From Kumtagia sp052180275 (GTDB taxonomy: Bacteria > Pseudomonadota > Alphaproteobacteria > Rhizobiales > Rhizobiaceae): a DNA stretch of 64,000 nt. Below, piece by piece: positions 48,204-57,719 of this stretch. Each line of letters begins with the position of its first letter. Within the stretch, counting starts at the first letter, position 1. The stretch is taken from positions 3,472,001-3,536,000 of the forward strand of contig NZ_CP197465.1 of NCBI RefSeq assembly GCF_052180275.1, in the 5' to 3' direction. The notes beneath the pieces were generated by a model. The model saw only the letters and a program-made list of their open reading frames with translations, did not search any database and was not told the origin of the DNA. Position numbers and translations under genes: made by a program.

Positions 48204-50432
48204 TCATGCGGCCGCAGCCAAGCCCAGTCGGTCGATCGCCAGCTTTCGGGTCGTCGGATAATCGATCTTGCCGGTGCCGAGGATCGGGATCTCGTCGACC
48301 TTGACGATGTCCTGGGGCACCGCCAGTTCGGCGATGCCGGCCTCCTTGCCGGCGCGGCGAAGCTCTGCCGCGTCCGCCTCCGCCGCCGTGGTGACCAGCA
48401 CGATACGCTCGCCGCGCCTCTTGTCCGGCACTGCGACTACGGCGTGCCGATGCTCCGGCCACAGCGACTGCACCAGCATCTCGATCGCGCCGAGCGACAC
48501 CATCTCGCCGGCGATCTTGGCAAAACGCTTGGCGCGCCCGCGGATGACGACAAAACCTTCGCGGTCGAACGAGACGATGTCGCCGGTGTCGTGCCAGGCT
48601 TCCGGCAGTTGCTGCAGCATGCCGGGCTTGTCGGCGGACATGTAGCCCATCATGACGTTCGGCCCGCGGATCCAGAGCCGTCCGCCGTCGGCAATGCCGT
48701 CGACCGGCTCCAGCCGCACCCGCACGCCGGGCAGCAGCCGGCCGACCGAGCCCTCGCGATTGTGCGTCGCCGTGCTGACGGCAACGACCGGCGCCGCTTC
48801 GGTCAGCCCAAAACCTTCCAGCAGGCGCGTGTCGAAGCGTTCCTTCCAGACCCGCCGCGTCTCAGCCCTGAGCGGCTCGGCGCCGGCGACCGCAAAGCGC
48901 AGGCTGGAGAAATCGTCGTCGCCCGCCGCCTTGGCGTAGGCGGAGAGAAACGTATCGGTGCTGAACAGGATGGTCGGCCGTCGTTTCGCCGCGACCTGCG
49001 GGATCTGCTTGTAATGCAGCGGCGAGGGGTAGAGCAGCGTTCGAACGCCGGTGAGCAAGGGCAGGATCAGCCCGCCAAGCAGGCCGAAGGAATGGAACAC
49101 CGGCAGCACGTTCATCAGGAAATCGCGTGGTCCGACCGCCAGCCGCGCCTCGACCTGCATGGCGTTGGCGATCAGGTTCTGGTGCGACAGCACAACTGCC
49201 TTCGGCGCCCCCTCCGACCCCGAGGTGAACATGATCAGGGCCGGCGCGGCCGGATCCTGGGCGCTCACCGGGCTTTGCCAGCAGAGCGCGGCGACAAGCC
49301 GATCGAAATTGCCGATGCCGTCGCGGATATCTTCGGCCCAGACGAACCGCGCGCCACCGGCCTTCGCGGCCTCGACGATATCCTCCAGCCCGGCCTTGTC
49401 GATGAAGGCGCGCGACGAGACGATCGTGCGGATCAGCGCGGTGCGGATCGCCGAAGTGACATTCGCCGGCCCGGCCGTATAGTTGATCATGGCGGCCGTG
49501 CGGCCCGCCGACATCAGCCCGAGCAGCGAGATCGCGATACCGTTGGAATTGGGAAGCAGCACGCCGACCGCCTCGCCGGGCGCCGTCATGCGGGCGAAGC
49601 GGCCGGCGAAGATACGCGCCGCCATCAGCAATTGCCGATAGGTCAGCGTGCCGCTGATTGCGTCCTCGACGATCTGTCGGTCGGCGCCGAATCGCCTGGC
49701 CGCCCGGCGCACAGCCTGGAAAAGGCTCTGGCGCGAGAACGACATCCCGCTGCGCGCCTCGGCGACGCGGTCGAACAACACATTGGAAGCCGTGGTGTTT
49801 GCCGCTCCCGCCCGCGCCGTCAGTTCGTTGACGGTGAGCGGTTCGAGCGTGCCGACCCTCAGTCTCTGCAGCGGCCGGCGGGGAGCGTTGTCCTCGTCGA
49901 CCAGCGAGAACGGCAGGTGTCGTGCGCCGTCGATGAAGATGGGCACGATGCGCGCGTCTCCCTGCAGCGCGATGCGGGAAACTGCGCGGTAGAGGCGGAA
50001 GGCGCGTGTATCGGGCTCCACGTTTTCCGGCAGGTAGACGGCGATCCGTCCCTTGCGTTTCAGCACGCGCACCAGCCTGCGGCTGACGAAGACGTGCTCG
50101 GCGTTGAAGGCGATGGTGCGTGCCAGTTCGCGCCAGGGTTCGAGCCACATGGCCTTTGCGGATTGCGCGTCGAGGATATGCAGCGTGTCGTCCGGCAGCA
50201 GCGACAGCATCAGCGCGGGATCGAGCCGCGACTGATGGGTTATGACGTAGATGACGGGCGTCTCGGCCTGCCGTGCAAGCCGAATACGGCGGTCGTCGAT
50301 GCGGTAGACGAGTTTCAGCGGCAGATAGAGCAGCGCCTGCCGGAACGACAGGCCGAGCCCGATCATCAAGGCGATGCTGCCGGCCAGGTAGGCGGCCACC
50401 AGCAAACCGAGAACAATGCCAGTCAGGATCAT
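48204..50432 (-). CDS. Acyltransferase/acyl-activating fusion, Aas-like
   Basis: 742 residues. The N-terminal membrane segment (LGLLVAAYLAGSIALMIGLG) and a PlsC-like acyltransferase domain (H66-x4-D71 in HQSRLD, then PIFIDGARHLPFS) precede an adenylate-forming domain from about 255: IMFTSGSEGAPKAVVLSHQN (AMP-binding), EGFGLTEAAPVVAVST, WHDTGDIVSF, and the C-terminal Lys in GTGKIDYPTTRK. This matches 2-acylglycerophosphoethanolamine acyltransferase/acyl-ACP synthetase (Aas), which re-acylates lysophospholipid. It faces psd-pssA, so a phospholipid-repair role fits, though substrate is unproven. Confidence 0.85.
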   Translation of the reverse strand: MILTGIVLGLLVAAYLAGSIALMIGLGLSFRQALLYLPLKLVYRIDDRRIRLARQAETPVIYVITHQSRLDPALMLSLLPDDTLHILDAQSAKAMWLEPWRELARTIAFNAEHVFVSRRLVRVLKRKGRIAVYLPENVEPDTRAFRLYRAVSRIALQGDARIVPIFIDGARHLPFSLVDEDNAPRRPLQRLRVGTLEPLTVNELTARAGAANTTASNVLFDRVAEARSGMSFSRQSLFQAVRRAARRFGADRQIVEDAISGTLTYRQLLMAARIFAGRFARMTAPGEAVGVLLPNSNGIAISLLGLMSAGRTAAMINYTAGPANVTSAIRTALIRTIVSSRAFIDKAGLEDIVEAAKAGGARFVWAEDIRDGIGNFDRLVAALCWQSPVSAQDPAAPALIMFTSGSEGAPKAVVLSHQNLIANAMQVEARLAVGPRDFLMNVLPVFHSFGLLGGLILPLLTGVRTLLYPSPLHYKQIPQVAAKRRPTILFSTDTFLSAYAKAAGDDDFSSLRFAVAGAEPLRAETRRVWKERFDTRLLEGFGLTEAAPVVAVSTATHNREGSVGRLLPGVRVRLEPVDGIADGGRLWIRGPNVMMGYMSADKPGMLQQLPEAWHDTGDIVSFDREGFVVIRGRAKRFAKIAGEMVSLGAIEMLVQSLWPEHRHAVVAVPDKRRGERIVLVTTAAEADAAELRRAGKEAGIAELAVPQDIVKVDEIPILGTGKIDYPTTRKLAIDRLGLAAAA

Positions 50433-50550
50433 GCCGCGCCTCCCAACCTCGTAGCAAAGTCACGTCCCGCCTCGTCCGGGCCGCAGCGTCCGGAGGGTAG
50501 TCGATCCGTGGCAGGCGTCAATGCGTCGACGGCCCAGCATATCCGACCGC

Positions 50551-50582
50551 CCAAAAGAAAAGCCAGCCTCGCGGCTGGCTTT
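50551..50582 (-). terminator. Terminator of the EamA gene
   Basis: Perfect 8-bp stem AGCCAGCC/GGCTGGCT with loop TCGC; on the minus strand it is followed by TTTTCTTTT, about 130 bases after the EamA stop. Confidence 0.75.
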
Positions 50583-50710
50583 AAGCGATCGACGGGCGGG
50601 GGGTGGGCATAAGGGGGATTGCCCGTCGCGAATTGAAACGCCGGTCGGCACCATTGGTTCCACGGCGCTCGAAACTTTTTTCGATTGCTTTCGCCGGTCC
50701 CAAGCCGGCC

Positions 50711-51598
50711 TCAGCCGCGCCTGCGAATCTGCTCTCCGCCGATCACGAGCAGGCCTGCAAAAATGATCAGTGCCGCGCCGACGAACACTTCGGGGCGCGG
50801 GATATCGTGCCAGATCAGGTAGCCGAAGATGAACGCCCAGATCAGCGACGTGTATTCGAACGGCGCGATGACGGAGGCGGCAGCGTGCTTCATGCCCGCG
50901 AAAAGCGCCAGCTGCGCCGCCCCGCCGAGAGCGCCGACCGTCACGAGCAGGATCAGTTCGTACAGCGACGGCGTCTGCCAGACGAAGATCATCGGCACGC
51001 CGGCCGCCACCAGGAAGAAGACATTGTTGAGGACGAGCTGGATGATCGTCCGCTCCTGCAAGGCGGTCTTGCGCAGCAGCACGATCGCCAGCGCCCAGAA
51101 GAACGCCGCCGCCAGCACCAGCAGGATCGGCATGGTGAGGCCGAGCTTTGCGGGATCGCAAGCGATGAACACGCCGATGAAGCCGAGGACGACCGCCCCC
51201 CAGCGCAGCAACGGCACCTTCTCGTGCAGGATGAACACCGACATGGTGGTGACGATGATCGGCGCGGCGAAATAGATCGTCGTCATTTCCGCCAGCTGCA
51301 GATATTTCGCGGCGGTGTAGTAGCAGAGCCAGGCCAAGAGGGTGAGTACGCTGCGAAGCAGCATGGGCTTGACGATCGGCGAACGGGCCGCGTCGCGGAA
51401 CAGCGTCGCGCCTCCGGAGGCGAAGCACCCGGCAAGCACCACGACGCTGCGGAAGAACATCACCTGCCAGACCGAGATGCCGACCACCAGAAGCTTGATT
51501 GCCGCGTCCTGGCTCGAAAACAGGATGTAGGCGAGGCTGGTCAGCAGAATGCCGGCATAGACGCGCTCGGCCGGCTCGGCGGTCATGGCATTCGACAT
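50711..51598 (-). CDS. EamA/DMT family transporter (RhaT-like)
   Basis: 295 residues from ATG 51598. Ten hydrophobic helices in two five-helix EamA repeats, for example ILLTSLAYILFSSQDAAIKL and TMPILLVLAAAFFWALAIVL. The second half ends VFVGAALIIFAGLLVIGGEQ. The family moves small solutes such as metabolites or amino acids across the inner membrane; the substrate cannot be told. The start MSNAMTAEPAE is preferred over an upstream frame that is Arg/Pro-rich. Confidence 0.88.
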   Translation of the reverse strand: MSNAMTAEPAERVYAGILLTSLAYILFSSQDAAIKLLVVGISVWQVMFFRSVVVLAGCFASGGATLFRDAARSPIVKPMLLRSVLTLLAWLCYYTAAKYLQLAEMTTIYFAAPIIVTTMSVFILHEKVPLLRWGAVVLGFIGVFIACDPAKLGLTMPILLVLAAAFFWALAIVLLRKTALQERTIIQLVLNNVFFLVAAGVPMIFVWQTPSLYELILLVTVGALGGAAQLALFAGMKHAAASVIAPFEYTSLIWAFIFGYLIWHDIPRPEVFVGAALIIFAGLLVIGGEQIRRRG

Positions 51599-51730
51599 TG
51601 CTGCACCGTGGGGAACGCCGCAGCCGAAGGCGCGGGATGGATGCAGCACGCTATACGGCCCGGCGACGCTGCGGCGCTGCACCACGGCAGCCGGAGGATT
51701 GGCGCAGCGGCGTCGGAGACTTGCCTCGCG

Positions 51731-52477
51731 TTACGCCGGATCCCGGTAGCCGACGAACCGGTCGTGAGGCGCCTGATAGAGCATGCCGGTCTCAGTCAGT
51801 AGAGGGCTTGCCAGCGGCAGAATCTTGAGCGCCACGTCGGACGGATGCGGGACGCTGAGGGGATCCTCGCCCGGAACCGCCTGTGCGCGCATGGCTGTGC
51901 GCGTGCGGCCGGGGTCGAAGGAGTTGACGCGCAGCGCCATGTTCTCCGTTTCGTAGGCCCAGGAGCGGGCCAGCGCCTCGACCGCGGCCTTGGACGCGGC
52001 ATATGGGCCCCAGAAGGCGCGGGCCGAATGCGCGAGACCGGAGGTCAGCAGGATGGCTCGGCCGGCATCCGAGGCGCGCAGCAGCGGGTCGACCGAGCGG
52101 ATCAGCCGCCATGTCGCCGTGACGTTGACCGCCATCACCTTCTCGAAGGTTTTCGCCTCGATGTGGCCGATCGGCGAGATGACGCCGAGAATGGCGGCAT
52201 TGGCGACCAGGATGTCGAGCTTGCCCCAGCGTTCGCTGATCGCGCCGCCGAGCCGGTCGATGCCTGGCATGTCGGTGAGGTCGAGCGGCACCAGCGTCGC
52301 CTGGCCGCCGGCGGTCTTGATCTCGTCGTCCAGTTCCTCGAGTCCGCCAACCGAACGCGCCACCGCGATCACATGCGCGCCGGCGGCGGCCAGATGTTTG
52401 GCGGTGAAATAGCCGATGCCGCGCGAGGCGCCGGTGACGAGCGCGATGCGGCCGGAAAGATCGGGGGCAGGGGGCAT
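51731..52477 (-). CDS. Short-chain dehydrogenase/reductase
   Basis: 248 residues from ATG 52477. Cofactor motif TGASRGIG, NAAILG, catalytic Ser in LLTSGLAHS, Tyr and Lys in YAASKAA. A Pro/Arg-rich extension upstream is not real. VARSV-type residues after beta-2 suggest NADP(H). Substrate unknown. It is divergent from the DoxX gene, the intervening 187 bp holding both promoters. Confidence 0.92.
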   Translation of the reverse strand: MPPAPDLSGRIALVTGASRGIGYFTAKHLAAAGAHVIAVARSVGGLEELDDEIKTAGGQATLVPLDLTDMPGIDRLGGAISERWGKLDILVANAAILGVISPIGHIEAKTFEKVMAVNVTATWRLIRSVDPLLRASDAGRAILLTSGLAHSARAFWGPYAASKAAVEALARSWAYETENMALRVNSFDPGRTRTAMRAQAVPGEDPLSVPHPSDVALKILPLASPLLTETGMLYQAPHDRFVGYRDPA

Positions 52478-52664
52478 GCGAGCATCCGGTTCGAGGAGGG
52501 TAGACAGACGGCACCAGATAGGACGAATTCCTCTCCGGCGAAACCCCGAACCTCCGGCGATCATTCCGCGTCCGCATCGGCGCATCGGAATTTCGACGAT
52601 GCGTGTCGGAATGCCGTGCCGCGCTGCGTCCTTGGCTTCGACAGCATCATTGAAGGATCGAACA

Positions 52665-53078
52665 ATGGGCAGGACAGTTGCAATTCTCGTCGCCAGGCTG
52701 ATCTTCGCCGGAGTGTTTGCCATGGCGGCCGCCTTCAAATTCGCCGGCATGGCGGACACTGCCGCCTACATAGCGGCGGCCGGCTTTCCGTTTCCCCTGC
52801 TTCTCGCCTGGCTGGCGGCGATCTTCGAGGTGGCGTTGGTGCTGGCCTTCCTAACTGGAGCTTTCTTTTCCGAAGCTGCCCTGTTGGCGGGCGCCTATGT
52901 GATCTTCCTGGCCTTTGCGTTTCACGGACCGTCACATTGGCAAGGCAACCAGGCCGAGTTCGGCTTCTTCGTCGATCACTTTACGTTTTTGGCTGGCCTG
53001 CTCTTCGCGGCAGTGCATGGACCCGGTGACGTGTTGGCTATGAAGCGAGGGCTGATGTGGCAGGACCGAGACGTGTAG
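52665..53078 (+). CDS. DoxX family membrane protein
   Basis: 137 residues, four membrane helices: ILVARLIFAGVFAMAAAFKF, FPLLLAWLAAIFEVALVLAF, AALLAGAYVIFLAFAFHG and FLAGLLFAAVHGP. DoxX-like proteins are linked with quinone/thiol redox systems, but single-gene rhizobial forms are uncharacterised. Start ATG 52665 follows AAGGATCG. Confidence 0.85.
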   Translation: MGRTVAILVARLIFAGVFAMAAAFKFAGMADTAAYIAAAGFPFPLLLAWLAAIFEVALVLAFLTGAFFSEAALLAGAYVIFLAFAFHGPSHWQGNQAEFGFFVDHFTFLAGLLFAAVHGPGDVLAMKRGLMWQDRDV

Positions 53079-53147
53079 GGCGCCGTGAATACCAGATGCT
53101 TGCTCCCGCCTTGGCGGGTATGGAGCGGAACAGTTGCTGCTACCTTG

Positions 53148-53438
53148 TCAAATCAACTCAAGCCGTAGCGAATGGCCCAATGCTTTCGCGGCACGTTGCA
53201 ATGTATCGAGCGTCACATTGTCATCGTCGGGGTTGAGCACACGGCTCAACTGCCGACGGCTCGTCGACATGCGCGCCGCCATGTCGGTCTTGCTGATCTT
53301 TTGTTCAGCCATCGCCTCTTGCAACTGCCAAGCGATGACGCGCTTGACCGCAATCGTGGTGGCTTCGTCGTGGATGCCTTCCTCGCTGAGAAAAGCGTCA
53401 AGCGTCGAACCACGATGAGGATTCTTTTTTTCAGTCAA
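53148..53438 (-). CDS. HigA-type XRE family antitoxin
   Basis: 96 residues from a TTG start with CGGAG seven bases ahead. Helix-turn-helix: QEAMAEQKISKTDMAARMST, SRRQLSRVLNPDDDNVTLDT, LQRAAKALGHSLRL. This size and layout is typical for HigA antitoxins that bind and block a HigB RNase and repress the operon. The partner toxin gene lies immediately upstream but is frameshifted. The antitoxin frame itself is intact. Confidence 0.88.
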   Translation of the reverse strand: MTEKKNPHRGSTLDAFLSEEGIHDEATTIAVKRVIAWQLQEAMAEQKISKTDMAARMSTSRRQLSRVLNPDDDNVTLDTLQRAAKALGHSLRLELI

Positions 53439-53462
53439 GGGTATGCTCCGCGTTTGGTTCGC

Positions 53463-53802
53463 TCATCTGGCAGACTCGTACAAACGTTTCCGCGACCGTG
53501 CCTTGTCGATCTCATCGGCTGGCGTCTTCTGGGTCTTCTTGATAAATCCATTGACCACAACCAGATCGCGGTCCTGTTGAAAAAACATCAGCCGCGCTTC
53601 CCTCTTGCTCGGAAGGCTGCTCCTGACCTCGAAAAGCCCATCGCCAAGAGGCCCGACAAAGCGGCATTCCTAGTGGAAACCCGATTTGCACAGTCCTTAG
53701 GTCGGCGCCGATTGTCAGCTTTTCGTCTTTGTTCAGCGTTCTCAGCCACCCGAGGACTGGCTCATTGCCCGAGGCCGTAGCAAAGAATACGACCTCGAAC
53801 AC
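53463..53802 (-). pseudogene. HigB-type toxin gene (phage Gp49-like), frameshifted
   Basis: A GTG start at 53802 opens FEVVFFATASGNEPVLGWLR, a HigB/Gp49-like N-terminus. After PLCR the frame is lost: one extra base in the GGCCC at 53650-53654 must be skipped to continue PLGDGLFEVRSSLPSKREAR, FFQQDRDLVVVNGFIKKTQK and TPADEIDKARSRKR to the stop at 53463. The restored C-terminus contains the family hallmark GFIKKTQKTP. In the given sequence the product would be a 96-residue hybrid. Either a genuine inactivation or a sequencing error in the G run. Confidence 0.85.
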
Positions 53803-53823
53803 CGTTCAGCCTCGAACATCTTG

Positions 53824-53845
53824 CATGTGCCATATATGACACATG
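53824..53845. promoter_or_regulatory. Imperfect palindrome upstream of the higB-higA pair
   Basis: CATGTGCCATATATGACACA and two more bases: 10 of 11 base pairs symmetric, 22 bases ahead of the toxin start. It has the place and size of a toxin-antitoxin autoregulatory operator with an AT-rich core that could be the -10 element. Confidence 0.6.
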
Positions 53846-53892
53846 CTCTCGACTTGTCAATTGTTGAAAGGCGCGGCCTGCCCGGTCGTCGT

Positions 53893-55362
53893 CTACTGCC
53901 CGCCGGTCGCCAGCAGCGACAGCGTGCGCACGTTGTCGTGGCCTTCGAAGTCGAGCAGGCGGGTCGGATATTCGTTGGAGAAACAGGCGTCGCAGAATTG
54001 CGGCTGCTCGTTGTTGCGCGACGGTTCGCCGACTGCCCGGTAGAGGCCGTCGAGCGACAGGAAGCCCAGCGAATCGACGCGGATGAAGCTCGCCATCTCC
54101 TCGACGGTCATGCGCGACGCCAGCAGTTTTGCCTTTTCCGGCGTGTCGACGCCGTAGAAGCAGGAGGCGCGCGTCGGCGGCGAGGCGATGCGCATATGCA
54201 CTTCCTTGGCACCGGCGTCGCGCACCATCTGCACGATCTTCTGGCTGGTGGTGCCGCGCACGATCGAATCGTCGACGAGCACGACGCGCTTGCCCTCGAT
54301 GATGCGGCGGTTGGCGTTGTGCTTCAGCCGGACGCCCATATGGCGGATCGAATCGCCCGGCGAGATGAAGGTGCGTCCGACATAGTGGTTTCGGATGATG
54401 CCGAGTTCGAACGGGATGCCGGCGGCCTGGCTGAAACCGATCGCCGCAGGCGTTCCGGAATCCGGCACCGGCACGACGAGGTCGGCCTCGACCGGGCTCT
54501 CCACCGCCAGTTCGGCGCCGATGCGCTTGCGCACGTCATAAACGTTGCGCCCCTCGACCGACGAATCCGGTCGGGCGAAATAGACATATTCGAACACGCA
54601 GAAACGCGATTTCTGCGGCTCGAATGGAAAGATGCTCTCGATGCCCTTGGAGGTGATCACCACCATCTCGCCGGGCTTCAGGTCGCGCACGTAACGCGCG
54701 CCGATGATGTCCAGCGCGCAGGTCTCGGAAGCCAGGATCCACGAGCCGTCGAGGTCGCCCAGCACCAGCGGCCGGATGCCCAGCGGGTCGCGGCAGCCGA
54801 TCATCTTCTTGGCGGTGAGCGCCACCAGCGAGAACGCACCTTCGAGTTGCTTGATCGCATCGATGAAACGCGAATTGGTGTCGCGCTCCTTGCTGGTGGC
54901 GACGAGGTGCAGGATCGTCTCGGTGTCGGAGGTCGACGAGAAGATGGAACCTTGCTTCTGCAGCACGCGCTGCACGGTCATGGCGTTCGTAATGTTGCCA
55001 TTGTGGGCGATCGCCAGCCCACCCTCGGCGAGTTCGGCGAAGAAAGGCTGGACGTTGCGCAGGCCGGCACCGCCGGTGGTGGCGTAGCGCGTGTGGCCGA
55101 TGGCGCGATTGCCCGGCAGCCGGTCGATCACGGATTGCTTGGTGAAAGTGTCACCAATCAGCCCGACATGGCGTTCGACGTGGAACTGCGTGCCGTCAAA
55201 GGAGACTATGCCAGCCGCTTCCTGGCCGCGATGCTGAAGCGCGTGCAGGCCGAGCGTGACGATCGCCGCCGCGTCCTGCCTGCCGAGGATGCCGAACACC
55301 CCGCACTCATCGTGGAAATGGTCGTCGGCCTCGGCGGAGAGGGATTCTGCAGCGTCTGCCAT
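53893..55362 (-). CDS. purF: Amidophosphoribosyltransferase
   Basis: 489 residues. First step of purine synthesis: glutamine and PRPP give phosphoribosylamine. A short propeptide (19 residues) ends at C20 (DECGVFGILG), which becomes the N-terminal nucleophile. Glutaminase residues: AIGHTRYATTGGAG and IAHNGNITN. PRPP-binding: VVLVDDSIVRGTTSQKIVQM. RIASPPTRASCFYGVD is canonical. cvpA lies upstream in the same direction, 284 bases away. Confidence 0.96.
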   Translation of the reverse strand: MADAAESLSAEADDHFHDECGVFGILGRQDAAAIVTLGLHALQHRGQEAAGIVSFDGTQFHVERHVGLIGDTFTKQSVIDRLPGNRAIGHTRYATTGGAGLRNVQPFFAELAEGGLAIAHNGNITNAMTVQRVLQKQGSIFSSTSDTETILHLVATSKERDTNSRFIDAIKQLEGAFSLVALTAKKMIGCRDPLGIRPLVLGDLDGSWILASETCALDIIGARYVRDLKPGEMVVITSKGIESIFPFEPQKSRFCVFEYVYFARPDSSVEGRNVYDVRKRIGAELAVESPVEADLVVPVPDSGTPAAIGFSQAAGIPFELGIIRNHYVGRTFISPGDSIRHMGVRLKHNANRRIIEGKRVVLVDDSIVRGTTSQKIVQMVRDAGAKEVHMRIASPPTRASCFYGVDTPEKAKLLASRMTVEEMASFIRVDSLGFLSLDGLYRAVGEPSRNNEQPQFCDACFSNEYPTRLLDFEGHDNVRTLSLLATGGQ

Positions 55363-55646
55363 CGGGGCACGTCACCCAGTGTCGGAAAACCGTCATATAG
55401 GGCAGCCGGGTGTGGGGCGCTACTGCCAATTCGGCATGGCATCCTTGTTGGATTGGATCGCCGGTCCCGTTCGCGTGATCGGGCGGCGAAGGCAGACCGT
55501 CCGCTGTCGCGTTCCGAGCCTTGGCGCGGCGCACCTGCTTGCGTGGTCCGCCCGCGCCCGATCGGCCGTGCGTCCGAGAAACCGAAATTCGCATATTTTG
55601 CGAGATCGGGAGGAGAATCTCGGCTGAAGCGGGCGGCGAGGCCGAA

Positions 55647-56273
55647 TCAGTTGTTCGCGGGCGGGCTTTCGGCCGGCGGCGTCTCGGCCGGAGCCGAAGG
55701 GGTCTCGGCCGGCGGCGCATCCGCAGCCGGGGCTTCCGGCGGCTGCGCTTCGGTGTCACCATCCTCCGGGATGATGCGCTTCAGGATCGAGTTTTCCGGG
55801 TTCTCCGGCAGCATGCTCTCCAGCCACTTGCCGATACTTTCCAGCATCGGCCGCGATTTCGCGTTGGCAACCGAGGGCGGCTGCTGGCTGCCGACCAGCC
55901 AATTGAAGAGCAGCAGCGCGACCGCCACCACCAGGACGCCGCGCGCCGCGCCATAGACGAAGCCCAGCGTGCGGTCGAGCGCGCCGATGCGCGAATCGAT
56001 GATCAGGTCGGCGATCTTCATGGTGATCAGCGAGACGATGATCAGCGCAACGACGAAGACGATGCCGGCGGCCGCGGCCATCGCGAACTGCTCGTTGTCG
56101 ATATAGGGCTGAACGTAGGGTAGCACCGGCTTGTAGAAGAAGTAGGCAGCAGCAGCAGCCGCAACCCACGAGACGACAGACAGCACCTCGCGGGAAAACC
56201 CGCGCACCATCGCGAGCATCGCGGAAACCAGCGTGAAGCCGACAAGGATTCCGTCAAGCAGCGTTATCGGCAT
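55647..56273 (-). CDS. cvpA: CvpA family membrane protein
   Basis: 208 residues. Four membrane helices (LLDGILVGFTLVSAMLAMVR, VLSVVSWVAAAAAAYFFY, FAMAAAAGIVFVVALIIVSL, GAARGVLVVAVALLLFNWLV), with a Pro/Ala/Glu-rich cytoplasmic tail. The RGFSREVLSVVSW signature is typical. Required in E. coli for colicin V production and for envelope function; it commonly neighbours purF. It lies 42 bases downstream of radA. Confidence 0.93.
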   Translation of the reverse strand: MPITLLDGILVGFTLVSAMLAMVRGFSREVLSVVSWVAAAAAAYFFYKPVLPYVQPYIDNEQFAMAAAAGIVFVVALIIVSLITMKIADLIIDSRIGALDRTLGFVYGAARGVLVVAVALLLFNWLVGSQQPPSVANAKSRPMLESIGKWLESMLPENPENSILKRIIPEDGDTEAQPPEAPAADAPPAETPSAPAETPPAESPPANN

Positions 56274-56315
56274 TCAATCCCCACTTCATCGCCCCGTCGC
56301 GCTGCCCGCTTCAAA

Positions 56316-57713
56316 TCAGTCGTCCGCGTCCCGCCTGAGCGAGCCGGCGATCCGCACCACCAGGTCCGTCAGCGTCGCCGGCTGGAACGAAGCCGCGCCG
56401 ATGCCGGAGCCGGGTTCCTCGCTGCCGCGCGGCAGCACCGCCTGTCCAAAGCCCAGCTTTTCCGCTTCCTTCAGACGCTGCTGCGCATGCGCAACCGGCC
56501 TGATCGCACCCGAAAGGCTGATTTCGCCGAAATAGACGCAATCGGCCGGAAGGGCAAGGCCGGTAAGGGAAGAGACGAGGGCCGCCGCGACCGCCAGATC
56601 GGCGGCAGGCTCGGAAATCCGGTAGCCGCCGGCTACATTCAGGTAGACGTCGTGCGTGCCGAAGCGCAGCCCGCAATGCGCCTCCAGAACGGCGAGAACC
56701 ATGGCGAGCCGCGCACCGTCCCAGCCGACCACGGCGCGGCGCGGCGTTCCGAGCGAGGTCGGGGCCACCAGCGCCTGGATTTCGACAAGCACCGGCCGCG
56801 TTCCCTCCATGCCGGCGAAAACCGCCGCTCCAGGCGCCGTCGCGTGCCGCTCACCGAGGAAGAGCTCGGAGGGGTTCGACACCTCGCGAAGCCCCTTGTC
56901 GGACATCTCGAACACGCCGATCTCGTCGGTCGGACCGAATCGGTTCTTCACCGTGCGCAGGATGCGGTAATGGTGCCCGCCTTCGCCCTCGAAATAGAGC
57001 ACTGCGTCGACCATGTGCTCGACGACGCGGGGACCGGCGATCTGCCCCTCCTTGGTCACGTGGCCGACCAGCACGATCGCCGCGCCTGTCGATTTTGCGT
57101 AGCGGATCATCGTCTGCGCCGCCGAGCGTACCTGCGTCACCGTGCCCGGCGCCGAATCGGCTGCATCCGTCCACAGCGTCTGGATCGAGTCGAGGATCAC
57201 CAGATCCGGTCGCTTGCCGTCGGCGATGGTCGCCAATATGTCCTCGACATTGGTCTCGGCCGCCAGTTCGACCGTCGAATTTGCCACGCCGAGGCGCTGG
57301 GCGCGCAGCCTGATCTGTGCCACCGCCTCTTCGCCCGAGACGTAGACGATGCGGTGCCCTCTGCTGGCCAGTGCCGCCGCCGCCTGGGTCAGCAGCGTCG
57401 ATTTGCCGATGCCGGGATCGCCGCCGACCAGCAGGGCCGAGCCGCGGACAAAGCCGCCGCCGGTGGCGCGGTCCAGTTCGCCGATGCCCGACGCGATGCG
57501 CGGAGCGTCCTCGATCTCGCCGGAAAGCGAGGTGAGCACGACGGCGCGCCCCTTGCGGGTCGAGCGCATCGACGCCGGCCCGCTGCCGATGCCGCCAGCC
57601 GTGCCTTCCTCGACGAGTGTGTTCCACTCACCGCAGGCCTCGCACTTGCCGGCCCATCGCGACGTGACGTTGCCGCAGGCCTGGCAGATGAACTGGATGC
57701 GGGGTTTGGCCAT
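56316..57713 (-). CDS. radA: DNA repair protein RadA
   Basis: 465 residues. N-terminal C4 zinc motif (C10, C13, C24, C27), RecA-like ATPase with Walker A GGDPGIGKST (about 97-106), the RadA-specific KNRFG motif (VKNRFGPTDEIG) and a C-terminal Lon-protease-like domain (GYRISEPAADLAVAAAL). It helps branch migration in homologous recombination. The Phd/MazF-like pair lies immediately upstream, with its toxin stop six bases before the RadA start. Confidence 0.95.
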   Translation of the reverse strand: MAKPRIQFICQACGNVTSRWAGKCEACGEWNTLVEEGTAGGIGSGPASMRSTRKGRAVVLTSLSGEIEDAPRIASGIGELDRATGGGFVRGSALLVGGDPGIGKSTLLTQAAAALASRGHRIVYVSGEEAVAQIRLRAQRLGVANSTVELAAETNVEDILATIADGKRPDLVILDSIQTLWTDAADSAPGTVTQVRSAAQTMIRYAKSTGAAIVLVGHVTKEGQIAGPRVVEHMVDAVLYFEGEGGHHYRILRTVKNRFGPTDEIGVFEMSDKGLREVSNPSELFLGERHATAPGAAVFAGMEGTRPVLVEIQALVAPTSLGTPRRAVVGWDGARLAMVLAVLEAHCGLRFGTHDVYLNVAGGYRISEPAADLAVAAALVSSLTGLALPADCVYFGEISLSGAIRPVAHAQQRLKEAEKLGFGQAVLPRGSEEPGSGIGAASFQPATLTDLVVRIAGSLRRDADD

Positions 57714-57719
57714 GCGAGG

